DNA from: JBDOQU01 sp039839375
GTDB lineage: Bacteria; Pseudomonadota; Alphaproteobacteria; DSM-16000; Inquilinaceae
Direction of reading: 5' to 3'
Assembly (NCBI RefSeq): GCF_039839375.1
Contig: NZ_JBDOQU010000002.1
Location: forward strand, 248,001-312,000
DNA length: 64,000 nt
The translations under genes and the position numbers were made by a program. The notes beneath the pieces were generated by a model that was given only the letters and a program-made list of their open reading frames with translations, searched no databases and was not told the origin of the DNA. This document shows, piece by piece, positions 45,255-55,219 of this stretch (position 1 is the stretch's first letter; every line of letters begins with the position of its first letter).

Positions 45255-47270
45255 TCAGGCCGTCAGGGGAACGCTTCGGTTGATCGTCTGCGGATCGTAG
45301 AGCAGCGCCGTCTTCTCCGACCCGTCCAGATCTTCCCCGGCGCTCAGCTTGCGGCGAGCCTCGGCCAGCAGATCGGCATCTTCGGAGACCGTCTCCGGAT
45401 TGGCGGCGAGGAGCACCTGATGCAGCGCGTTCGCCGCCCGATCGTGGAGGATGCGGGCCAGCCCGTCGCCCTGCGGCAGTTCGGCCTCCAACTCCTCCGC
45501 GATCTGATTGGATCGGGGGATGACCAGCGGCGGCGCCACCTCCTCCGGGATGATGAAGAGGCCCCTCTCCTTCGCCCACAAGCCCCAGGACCGCTTGGCG
45601 CTGAGATAGGAGATCGGGATCGACAGCAGCAGGCCGGCGATCAGCGGCGACAGCCACCAGACCAGCGGCGGCGACAGGAACCAGGCGGTGACGCCGACCG
45701 CTACGCCGAACAGCGTATGGCCGATATGGCGGGCGAAGGCCTCCCGCCAGGTCATGCCGGTATCGTCGCGGCGCTGGGTCGTCCAGCCGACGCCCTGCCC
45801 CAGCAGGATCTGGATCACGAAGCTGGACTGGAACAGCATCATGATCGGCGCCAGCAGAGTGGAGAACGCCGTCTCCAGGATGACGCTGAAGGTCAGCCGC
45901 CCCGCGCCGCCGCACCGTTCAGCCATCCGGCCGTCGCGCAGGAACAGCAGCAGGCCGAGCAGGCGGGGCAGCAGCAGCATGCCCAGCGCCACCGCGAACA
46001 GGCTGATCGCCAGCGCCTCGTTGAAGATCGGCCAGGTCGGGAACAGGGGGTCGGTCGACCGGAAATAGATCGGCTCCGTCACGCTGCCCTCGATCGCCAG
46101 CATCAGCCCCGCGAACAGGAAGGCGAGCCACAACGGGGAGGAGACGTAGGAGAGGATGCCGGTCAGCAGGTGAAGGCGGCTGATCGGGTGCAGCCCGCGC
46201 GCCAGGATGATCTTGCCGTGCTGGAGGTTGCCCTGGCACCAGCGACGGTCGCGCTTGGCGTAGTCCAGGAGCGTCGGCGGGCATTCCTCGTAGGATCCCT
46301 CCAGCTCCGGCGCCATCCAGACATGCCAGCCCGCGCGCCGCAGCAGCGCCGCCTCCACGAAATCATGGCTGAGGATATGGCCGCCGAAGGGCGCGCGGCC
46401 CGGCAGGTGGGGAAGGCCGCAATGGTCGGTGAAGGGACGCACGCGGATGATCGCGTTGTGGCCCCAATAATTGCCCTCGCTCAACTGCCAGAAGGCCAGC
46501 CCCGCGGAGAAGACGGGTCCGTAGATCCGCCCCGCGAACTGCAGCATGCGGGAGATCAGCGCGTTGCGGTTGACGATCAGCGGCGGCGCCTGGATAAGCG
46601 CCGTCTTCGGGTTCGCCTGCATCAGCCGGACGAACGTCACCAGCGTCTCGCCCGTCATCAGGCTGTCGGCGTCCAGCACCACCATGTTCTCGTAATGGCG
46701 GCCCCAGCGGCGGCAGAAATCGGCGATGTTGCCGCTCTTGCGTTCGATGTTGTGGCGGCGCTTGCGATAGAAGATGCGCCCGCCGGCATCCAGCCGCTGG
46801 CAGATCGCGTTCCAGGCCAGTTCCTCCGCGATCCAGCTGTCGGGATCGGTGGAATCGCTCAGCACATAGAAATCGAAGGCGTCGAGATGGCCGGTCGCCG
46901 CCACCGATTCGTAGATCGCCTGGACATTGGCGAAGACCCGGGCAGCGTCCTCATTATAGGTCGCCATCAGGATGGCGGTGCGCTGGTGAAGCGGGGAATC
47001 GTCCCCTTCTTCCGGCCAGACCAGCCCGGCCCCGCGCCGGCCGATCAGGAGGGCGAAGAAGCCGGCGATCCCGGTCCAGAAGGACAGCGACACCCAGGAG
47101 AAGCTGGCGGCGAACAGGGCCAGCAGCAGGATATCGATCCAGCCGACGCCGTCGCCGGCCAGGACCGCATACATCTGCGCCACCGCCACCGTGGCGGTGG
47201 CGATGGCGAATCCGAAGACGAACAGACGGCGGAATGCTCCGCTGACGCCGTTGGCGGATGGACCTGCCAT
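45255..47270 (-). CDS. opgH: Glucans biosynthesis glucosyltransferase OpgH (MdoH)
   Basis: About 671 aa from ATG 47270, a multi-TM GT2 glucosyltransferase for osmoregulated periplasmic glucans. Catalytic motifs: MATYNEDAARVFAN, DAD of VVLDADSLMTG, and RRWCQGNLQH (the Q..RW box). A TTG 87 bp upstream would lengthen the N-terminus into the hairpin region and is less likely; the ATG has a weak ribosome-binding site. It elongates UDP-glucose-derived glucan across the inner membrane together with OpgG. Confidence 0.95.
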   Translation of the reverse strand: MAGPSANGVSGAFRRLFVFGFAIATATVAVAQMYAVLAGDGVGWIDILLLALFAASFSWVSLSFWTGIAGFFALLIGRRGAGLVWPEEGDDSPLHQRTAILMATYNEDAARVFANVQAIYESVAATGHLDAFDFYVLSDSTDPDSWIAEELAWNAICQRLDAGGRIFYRKRRHNIERKSGNIADFCRRWGRHYENMVVLDADSLMTGETLVTFVRLMQANPKTALIQAPPLIVNRNALISRMLQFAGRIYGPVFSAGLAFWQLSEGNYWGHNAIIRVRPFTDHCGLPHLPGRAPFGGHILSHDFVEAALLRRAGWHVWMAPELEGSYEECPPTLLDYAKRDRRWCQGNLQHGKIILARGLHPISRLHLLTGILSYVSSPLWLAFLFAGLMLAIEGSVTEPIYFRSTDPLFPTWPIFNEALAISLFAVALGMLLLPRLLGLLLFLRDGRMAERCGGAGRLTFSVILETAFSTLLAPIMMLFQSSFVIQILLGQGVGWTTQRRDDTGMTWREAFARHIGHTLFGVAVGVTAWFLSPPLVWWLSPLIAGLLLSIPISYLSAKRSWGLWAKERGLFIIPEEVAPPLVIPRSNQIAEELEAELPQGDGLARILHDRAANALHQVLLAANPETVSEDADLLAEARRKLSAGEDLDGSEKTALLYDPQTINRSVPLTA

Positions 47271-47304
47271 ATCCGGCGTCGTCCTTCGATCCTGAGAGGT
47301 TCTA

Positions 47305-47421
47305 GTGTTCCGATGCCGACGGATGGTTCCCATCCGTCGGCTGAATCGGAACACCAACTTTTTGAATCCAGTGCGATTCAGCTTTCAATGCTTGGGAACC
47401 AAGCGTTGAAACCATCGCACT
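47305..47421. repeat. Two tandem strong stem-loops between the middle opg gene and opgH
   Basis: Stem-loop 1: outer arms 47305-47314/47345-47354 (GTGTTCCGAT/ATCGGAACAC) and a perfect inner stem CCGACGGATGG/CCATCCGTCGG around TTC. Stem-loop 2: outer arms AGTGCGAT/ATCGCACT (47370-47377, 47414-47421) with inner TTTCAATGCTTGG/CCAAGCGTTGAAA. Both share the two-storey design and a 3-nt loop. They start at the stop codon of the upstream gene. Confidence 0.85.
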
Positions 47422-47899
47422 AGGCCGGCTGGCCGCTGATCCGCTGCGGCTCCGGCCGGCGGAAGGGGATCAGGGACGGCGCGCGAAGTTCCTGCGCGAC
47501 CATCGGCACGGGGATGGGCTCCGGGGCCGGCACGGGGGCCGCCCGCCGCAGGGTGGCGACGAATCCTTCCGGCAGTTCCTCCTCGGCAAGGAACAGGGAC
47601 GACCAGCGGTCGGGGCCGGCGATCAGGAAGGCCGCGCGCCCGATCTGGGCGGCCATGTGCGGCCGGGTCAGCCGGGGGCCCAGCAGGTCGGCGAACCAGT
47701 TATTGACCGCGCGCTCGGCCCGCTGCGGGGCGCCGCACGGGTCGTCGGCGGCTTCGGCCTCCGCCATGAAACGATCGGCCAGGGCGGACAGGATCGCCGC
47801 GTCGGTGATGCCGAAACCGAAGAAATAGTCGACAAGCGCCCGCCGGATCTTCGTCCGGTCGGAGACCGCGCCGAAAGCGGTGTCGATCAGGGTGTCCAT
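47420..47899 (-). CDS. Small protein between opgG and opgH (OpgI-like by position)
   Basis: 159 aa from ATG 47899, chosen because GGAG lies 7 bp upstream; it overlaps opgG by 13 bp. It is a soluble helical protein with a proline-rich C-terminal third (PVPAPEPIPVP). In Rhodobacter sphaeroides an opgGIH operon has an equally placed gene, opgI, of unknown role; identity here rests on position only and I see no known domain. Rapid positional conservation suggests a glucan-synthesis accessory. Confidence 0.75.
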   Translation of the reverse strand: MDTLIDTAFGAVSDRTKIRRALVDYFFGFGITDAAILSALADRFMAEAEAADDPCGAPQRAERAVNNWFADLLGPRLTRPHMAAQIGRAAFLIAGPDRWSSLFLAEEELPEGFVATLRRAAPVPAPEPIPVPMVAQELRAPSLIPFRRPEPQRISGQPA

Positions 47900-49470
47900 T
47901 GATAGCTCCATGTCTCGGATATGATTTCCGAGTCGAGTTTGAGAATGCAGCGCAACTCCACGACCTCGTCGCCGTCGGCATGCAAATCGAAAAACACCCG
48001 CCAACCCTTCATGACGGGGTTGTACTGGGCGACGGGGGTCGTGATCTCACCCCTGCTGATCGTGACCTCCGCGATAACCGGCGAGTCGGCAGGAAGTTCC
48101 TCAAGCCGTCCGCCGCCGAAATCGATGACGAACTTGCGCCCGCCCTCGCCTTCCGCCTCGTCCTCGACGCCGGGTACGCCGGCGTCTCCGGTGCGCGTTC
48201 CCCACACTTCAGCCTCGTCCGGGCGCTGGGGGGATTCCAGGCACCAGTGCAACCGATAGGAGAGCCGCCATTCCGACCCTGCCTCCACCGGCTGTTCGGG
48301 GACCCAAAAAGCCACGATATTGTCGTGGATTTCTTCCAGGGTCGGGATTTCCACCAGTTCCACGGCCCCCCGGCCCCAATCCTCCGTGGGTTCGACCCAC
48401 AGGCTCGGCCGGCGGTCGTAACGGGCCTCCAGGTCAAGGTAATGGCTGAAGTCCCGATCTCGTTGCAGCAGGCCGAAACCGCGCGGATTCTCGTCCAGGA
48501 AGGAGCTGACGCGCAGCCTGCGGGGATTGACCAGCGGCCGCCAGATCCATTCCCCGGCGCCGGTCCACAACGACAGCCCCTCGCTGTCATGGACCTGCGG
48601 CCGGAAATCGTCATGGTCGGAGGGGTCGGCCTCTCCGAAGAAGAACATGCTGGTCATCGGCGCGATGCCCAGCTTCTCGATCGCCGCGCGCGGGAACAGG
48701 ACGGCCTGCGTCTCGATACTGGTGTTCACGCCCGGCCGGATCAGGAAGCTGTAGGCCCCGGCGACGCTGGGGCTGTCCAGCAGGGCGTAGAGCCTCATTT
48801 CCGTCGCGCCGTCGGCCGGCCGCTCCAGCCAGAAGGCGGTGAAGTAGGGGAATTCCTCCCCCTTCTGGAGCGCCGTGTCGATCGCCAGCCCGCGCGCCGA
48901 AAGCCCGTATTGCTGGTCCTTGCCCAGCGCACGGAAATAGCTGGCGCCCAGGAACACCGCCAACTCGTCGAAATAGTCCGGCCGGTTCAACTGGTGGTGC
49001 AGGCGAAAGCCGGCGAAGCCCAGCGTTTCGGGCAGCCCGTCATGGAAGCCGTTGGACCCGAAATCGAACAGCTTCGGATCGTACAGCACCTCGCGCGCCA
49101 TGCCCTCCACCACCTCGAAGATGTGGACCGGGCGGTTGAAGTGGGCACCCAGATGGAAGAACTGCGCGTGGAAGGGCAGTTCCAGGTCGCGCCACAGCGC
49201 CTCGTCGGGATTGTAGCGGATGTCGCGATACTCGTCGTAATCCACCGCCTCCAGCGCGTCCGGTAGGTCGCCCGACGGGGGCTGGTATCCTTCCGCCGCC
49301 ATCGCGCGGGCACGCTCCACCAGCGTCTCGAACGAAAAGGCGGCGCCTTCCTCGGCAATGCTCGGCGCGGCCCACAGCGGGCCGGTCCCGAGCGAGGACG
49401 CAGCCATGGAAAGGAGCGCCAGACGGGCGGTTCCGACGAGGAGCGATCGACGGTTCATTAAACGGACCAT
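47887..49470 (-). CDS. opgG: Periplasmic glucan biosynthesis protein OpgG/OpgD
   Basis: 527 aa from ATG 49470 (ATG 49458 is equally possible). The N-terminus NRRSLLVG followed by a hydrophobic stretch looks like a twin-arginine signal, a feature better known in OpgD. The MdoG fold (FSFETLVERARAMAAEGYQ, YRDIRYNPDEALWRD, FGSNGFHDGLPETLGFAGFR) fills the rest. It is needed to build or branch periplasmic glucans with OpgH. First gene of a three-gene operon. Confidence 0.94.
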   Translation of the reverse strand: MVRLMNRRSLLVGTARLALLSMAASSLGTGPLWAAPSIAEEGAAFSFETLVERARAMAAEGYQPPSGDLPDALEAVDYDEYRDIRYNPDEALWRDLELPFHAQFFHLGAHFNRPVHIFEVVEGMAREVLYDPKLFDFGSNGFHDGLPETLGFAGFRLHHQLNRPDYFDELAVFLGASYFRALGKDQQYGLSARGLAIDTALQKGEEFPYFTAFWLERPADGATEMRLYALLDSPSVAGAYSFLIRPGVNTSIETQAVLFPRAAIEKLGIAPMTSMFFFGEADPSDHDDFRPQVHDSEGLSLWTGAGEWIWRPLVNPRRLRVSSFLDENPRGFGLLQRDRDFSHYLDLEARYDRRPSLWVEPTEDWGRGAVELVEIPTLEEIHDNIVAFWVPEQPVEAGSEWRLSYRLHWCLESPQRPDEAEVWGTRTGDAGVPGVEDEAEGEGGRKFVIDFGGGRLEELPADSPVIAEVTISRGEITTPVAQYNPVMKGWRVFFDLHADGDEVVELRCILKLDSEIISETWSYQWTP

Positions 49471-49890
49471 GTACGGGAATAGGTGGGTGGCTCGACGCGT
49501 TCTACGCTACCGGGAGACCGTGACGTTCTGCGCTGAAAACATGGTCTTTTTGTGCCCTGCAGCAAAGATAGCCATCCCATCGTTCTTGGGCGCGATCAAT
49601 AGGCTTCACAGAAGCCGGAATCTCCGGCGTCAGCCTCCGCGCCTGGATCCTACGGTCCCTGCGGTTTCCCGCACTTCAACGCCCCCGCACGCAAAAGCAG
49701 GAGCGCCCGCCGCGGGCTTCCTCCAGGATTTCCCCAGGATTCCCGTGGCGTTTCATGCTTAACGATCATTAATGATCAGGGGTTGCCGGATGTTCCCTGA
49801 CAATGAGTCGCGGGGGAGTCGCGGGGGAGTCGCGGCCTCGCGGAATGGCCGCGAGGTTTTGACAATTGCAATTTCAGCAGATCAGTCCGG
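49471..49890. other. Gene-free region between opgG and dnaJ
   Basis: No gene is supported in these 420 bp. It holds the opgG promoter side, a perfect 14-bp palindrome GATCATTAATGATC at 49764-49777 in an AT-rich patch, 2.8 copies of an 11-bp tandem repeat (GAGTCGCGGGG, from 49805), and a hairpin CCTCGCGG/CCGCGAGG (49836-49856) followed by TTTT on the plus strand. Confidence 0.6.
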
Positions 49891-51030
49891 TCAGTCCTTC
49901 AGGTCTTCGAAGAACTCCTTCACCCGGGCGAAGAAGCCGGCGCTCTCCGGGTGGGTGTATTCCGGCCCCCGCTCCTTCTCGAATTCCTCGAGAAGCTCCC
50001 GCTGGCGCTTCGACAGATTGGTCGGCGTCTCCACCTGGACCAGCACATACATGTCGCCGCGATTGGGCGACCGCAGGATCGACATCCCCTTGCCGCGCAG
50101 GCGGAACTGGGCGCCTGTCTGGGTTCCGGGAGGAATGGTGACGTTCGCCCGGCCGCCATCGATGGTCGGCACCTCGATCGGTCCGCCCAGCGACGCCGTG
50201 GTCATCGGCATCGGCACCTTGCAATGGATGTCCGCGCCATCGCGCTGGAACAGCCGGTGCGGCTTCAGCGACAGGAAGATGTAGAGGTCGCCCGGCGGCG
50301 CGCCCCGCAGCCCCGCCTCTCCCTCGCCGGCGAGGCGGATGCGCGTGCCGTCCTCCACCCCGGCGGGGATGTTGACCTGAAGCGACCGCTCCTTGCGCGT
50401 CCGGCCGCTGCCGGCGCAGGCCCGGCAGGGATCCTTGATGACCCGGCCGGCCCCGCCGCAGGTCGGGCAGCTCCGCTCGATCGTGAAGAAACCCTGCTGG
50501 GCGCGGACCTTGCCGATCCCGGTGCAGGTCGGGCAGATCGAGGGCTGGGAGCCGCCTTCCGCGCCCGTGCCGGCGCAGACCTCGCAGACGGTGGAGGTCG
50601 GCACCCGGATCGTCGCCTGCTTGCCCTTGAAGGCTTCCTCAAGCGAGATCTCCATATTGTAGCGCATGTCCGCGCCACGGCCGGACACGCCGCCGCGCGC
50701 GCCGCGGCGCTGACCCATGAAGTCGCCGAACATCTCGTCGAAGATGTCCGCGAAGCCGGAGGAGAAATCGAAGCCGCCGGCAGGTCCGCGCGGACCGCCG
50801 CCATTCTCGAAGGCGGCATGGCCGAAGCGGTCGTAGGCGGCGCGCTTCTGCTCGTCCTTCAGGACGTCGTAGGCTTCGCTGATTTCCTTGAACTTGCGTT
50901 CCGCGGCCTCGTCACCCGGATTGCGGTCCGGATGGTATTTCATCGCCAGCGTGCGATAGGCCTTCTTGATCTCGCCGGCGGCGGCATCCCGGCCGACTCC
51001 CAATTCCTGGTAATAATCCTGCTTCGCCAT
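49891..51030 (-). CDS. dnaJ: Chaperone DnaJ
   Basis: 379 aa with J domain (YHPDRNPGD), Gly/Phe linker (about 76-105), four CxxCxGxG zinc repeats (CEVCAGTG, CPTCTGIG, CPTCGGAG, CRACAGSG) and the C-terminal substrate domains. Co-chaperone of DnaK, 133 bp downstream of it with two hairpins between. Confidence 0.98.
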   Translation of the reverse strand: MAKQDYYQELGVGRDAAAGEIKKAYRTLAMKYHPDRNPGDEAAERKFKEISEAYDVLKDEQKRAAYDRFGHAAFENGGGPRGPAGGFDFSSGFADIFDEMFGDFMGQRRGARGGVSGRGADMRYNMEISLEEAFKGKQATIRVPTSTVCEVCAGTGAEGGSQPSICPTCTGIGKVRAQQGFFTIERSCPTCGGAGRVIKDPCRACAGSGRTRKERSLQVNIPAGVEDGTRIRLAGEGEAGLRGAPPGDLYIFLSLKPHRLFQRDGADIHCKVPMPMTTASLGGPIEVPTIDGGRANVTIPPGTQTGAQFRLRGKGMSILRSPNRGDMYVLVQVETPTNLSKRQRELLEEFEKERGPEYTHPESAGFFARVKEFFEDLKD

Positions 51031-51084
51031 CCGATCCCTCGGCCTCCTTCGGCGACCCCCTTATGGCCGGGCCCTCAACCTGAA

Positions 51085-51162
51085 GCCGCCCCGCCGGTCG
51101 GGCTTTTGACTGCCCAACCGCCGGGGCGGCGTTACCGGACCGGCCCCTTGAACGGGCCGGTC
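51085..51162 (-). terminator. Two hairpins in the dnaK-dnaJ gap
   Basis: Hairpin A pairs GACCGGCCC (51138-51146) with GGGCCGGTC (51154-51162), beginning 1 bp after the dnaK stop. Hairpin B pairs 51085-51102 with 51113-51130 at 16 of 18 positions. Neither has a strong T-run on the minus strand. They probably attenuate read-through or stabilise dnaK mRNA so that DnaK exceeds DnaJ. Confidence 0.6.
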
Positions 51163-51163
51163 G

Positions 51164-53089
<1,926 letters not shown>

Positions 53090-53294
53090 CTAGTTCCTCG
53101 TTCCTATTTCGGCAGAGTCGCGGAAGCCCGGTTTAGTCGAAGGCGCTGCCGCGATCCCCTAGGCTCAATGATTCTCGTCACACCGGTTCGGGCGACGGGA
53201 GGTTCACCGGAGATATAGGCGCGGGCTAAAGCCCCTGCAACCGCTCGGGATATCGCCCCTGCATCGGAATTGCACAAGAGGGGCCGGTGGATAT

Positions 53295-54008
53295 TCAGAC
53301 CAGGATGTCGATTCGCTGCGGCGGCGGCCGCCGCGCGATCAGCAAGCCGGCGGCGAATCCGCCCAGATGGGCCGGCCACGCGATTTCGCCGCTCAGCCCG
53401 AAAAGCGCGCCGCCGACCAACGCGAAGATGACGTTGGCCCCGACCAGCGCGATCACGATATTGCGGGCGAGCCGCCGACGCCGCGGGTCCAGGGGATCGG
53501 TCGCCATCAGCCGGACCACGCCGCCGACGCAGCCCGACACCGCGCCCGACGCGCCGTACATCTGCACCCAATCGTTCCAGTCGAAAACCGTCTGGACCAG
53601 CGCCCCGGCCACGGCGCTGCCGACCAGGAGCAGCAGGTAGCGCCGGACGCCCAGCGCCCGTTCGCAACCGCTGCCGAAGGCCAGCAGGAAGCCGACATTG
53701 GCGATCAGGTGGATGCCGTCGAAATGGATGAAGGCGTGGGTGAGAAGCGTCGCCGCCGTCCACAGCCCTTCCAACGAGAAGGGCGTCTCCAGCGCGGCGG
53801 CGATGCGCGTCGGCACGACGCTGAAATAAAGCGCGGCGAAATCCTGGCCGTCCGGCGGCAGCAGGTGCAGGAGGCCGAACACGATGGCCAGCAGGCTGGC
53901 GAAGGTGAGCGTGACCGGCGGGACGTTGAAGATCGGCGTCCGGCCCTGCTGGCCGCCTCTGTCGTCCGGTGGCGGCGACGCCGGATATCGATTGCCGGGA
54001 TAGGTCAT
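53295..54008 (-). CDS. Rhomboid family intramembrane serine protease
   Basis: 237 aa from ATG 54008 (GGAG just upstream; an in-frame GTG 9 bp earlier is possible). Six TM helices. Catalytic serine Ser154 in YGASGAVSG, HxxxN (HLIAN near 100-104) in the oxyanion region, and the catalytic histidine in PAHLGGFAAG. Cleaves TM helices of membrane proteins; substrate unknown. A Pro-rich cytoplasmic N-terminus precedes TM1. Confidence 0.93.
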   Translation of the reverse strand: MTYPGNRYPASPPPDDRGGQQGRTPIFNVPPVTLTFASLLAIVFGLLHLLPPDGQDFAALYFSVVPTRIAAALETPFSLEGLWTAATLLTHAFIHFDGIHLIANVGFLLAFGSGCERALGVRRYLLLLVGSAVAGALVQTVFDWNDWVQMYGASGAVSGCVGGVVRLMATDPLDPRRRRLARNIVIALVGANVIFALVGGALFGLSGEIAWPAHLGGFAAGLLIARRPPPQRIDILV

Positions 54009-54120
54009 GCTCTCCACGAAGGATGGCGCGGCTGGGGGCTTGCACGGCTAGGCTTGCGCGGCTGGAAGCCTACCCGCGCCCGCGCTTTACCGCCAGCCAT
54101 CCCGACGCCGGTCGGAAGGA

Positions 54121-54357
54121 TCAGCGGTCCATGTTCTTCCGGTTGGAATAGAAGAGCAGCCCCATCAGCACGATCCCGAGCGCCAGGGTCCCGGCCCCGC
54201 CGATGATGATGGCGGCGATTCCGTGCCCGCTCATCGCCGCTGCGCCGCCGGCGGCCTCGCCCATGGACTGCCAGACATCCACCGCGATCCAGATCGCCCC
54301 GCCCAGCAGCCCGGCCATCACCACGATCAGGAGAATGCTGGCGACTGAGAGTTTCAT
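54121..54357 (-). CDS. Small two-helix membrane protein (78 aa)
   Basis: Starts at ATG 54357 (MKLSVASILLIVVMAGLLGG), with a second helix at about 50-70 (IIIGGAGTLALGIVLMGLLFYS) and a short basic end NRKNMDR. It lies 22 bp downstream of fabI and may be co-transcribed with it. No known family recognised. Confidence 0.75.
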   Translation of the reverse strand: MKLSVASILLIVVMAGLLGGAIWIAVDVWQSMGEAAGGAAAMSGHGIAAIIIGGAGTLALGIVLMGLLFYSNRKNMDR

Positions 54358-54379
54358 GACGACACCTGTTGAAAGCGTC

Positions 54380-55219
54380 CTATTCCGAGGGCGGCTTGGT
54401 CGGATGGGGCATGCCCACGGCATGGAAACCGCCATCGACATGATGGGTTTCCCCGGTAACGCCGCCCGAAAGGTTACTCAACAGATATAGGGCCGCGCCG
54501 CCGACTTCTTCCATCAATACGTTGCGGCGAAGTGGCGCGGTGTCCTGGCTGAACTTGAAGACGTAGCGCGCGTCGGCGATGGCGCTGCCGGCCAGCGTGC
54601 GCATCGGCCCGGCGGAGATGGAATTGACGCGGATACCCTCTGGTCCCAGATCGGCCGCCAGATACCGGACCGACGCCTCCAGCGCCGCCTTGGCGACGCC
54701 CATGACGTTGTAGTTCGGCATCACCCGCTCCGCGCCCAGATAGGTGAGCGTGACGATGCTGCCGCCATTGGTCATCATCGGGGCCGCGCGGCGCGCGAGC
54801 GCGGTCAGGGAATAGCAGGAGATCTTGAGCGTCCGTGCGAAATTGTCCGCCGTCGTATCGACATAGCGGCCCTTCAGCTCGTTCTTGTCGGAATAGGCGA
54901 TGGCGTGGACCAGGAAATCCAGCCCGCCCCATTCCTCCCGCAGCCGGTCGAAGAGGGCGTCGATGCTGTCCTCGTCGCCCACGTCGCAGGGCATCACCAA
55001 CTGGCTGCCGACGGAATTGGCCAGCGGCTCGACCCGCCGCCGGAAGGATTCGCCCTGATAGGTGAAGGCGAGTTCCGCCCCGTGCTGCCGCAAAAGCTGG
55101 GCGATGCCCCAGGCAATCGAATGGTCGTTGGCGACGCCCATGATCAGGCCGCGCTTGCCGGCCATCAGGCCTGTCTCGGTCATCGGCTCCGGTCCCGGGT
55201 TATTGGTGGAATCAGGCAT
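54380..55219 (-). CDS. fabI: Enoyl-[acyl-carrier-protein] reductase FabI
   Basis: 279 aa, an NADH-dependent SDR. The FabI-specific pair is Tyr160 and Tyr170 with Lys177 (YNVMGVAK). The N-terminal MAGKRGLIMGVANDHSIAWG starts near residue 19; a downstream ATG could trim the leader. Last step of fatty-acid elongation; sensitive-target class for triclosan. It overlaps fabB by 8 bp. Confidence 0.97.
   Translation of the reverse strand: MPDSTNNPGPEPMTETGLMAGKRGLIMGVANDHSIAWGIAQLLRQHGAELAFTYQGESFRRRVEPLANSVGSQLVMPCDVGDEDSIDALFDRLREEWGGLDFLVHAIAYSDKNELKGRYVDTTADNFARTLKISCYSLTALARRAAPMMTNGGSIVTLTYLGAERVMPNYNVMGVAKAALEASVRYLAADLGPEGIRVNSISAGPMRTLAGSAIADARYVFKFSQDTAPLRRNVLMEEVGGAALYLLSNLSGGVTGETHHVDGGFHAVGMPHPTKPPSE

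Noticed and set aside
47271..47357. A longer opgH N-terminus from TTG 47357
   Set aside because: It would be coded by the stem-loop sequence and begin with a rare start; ATG 47270 gives the normal N-terminus.
45228..47423. A 731-codon plus-strand open frame opposite opgH
   Set aside because: It is the GC-skewed shadow of opgH: rich in Arg, Gln, His and Asp, without a ribosome-binding site or recognisable domain.
49805..49835. Tandem 11-bp repeat as a CRISPR
   Set aside because: Units are 11 bp with no spacers.
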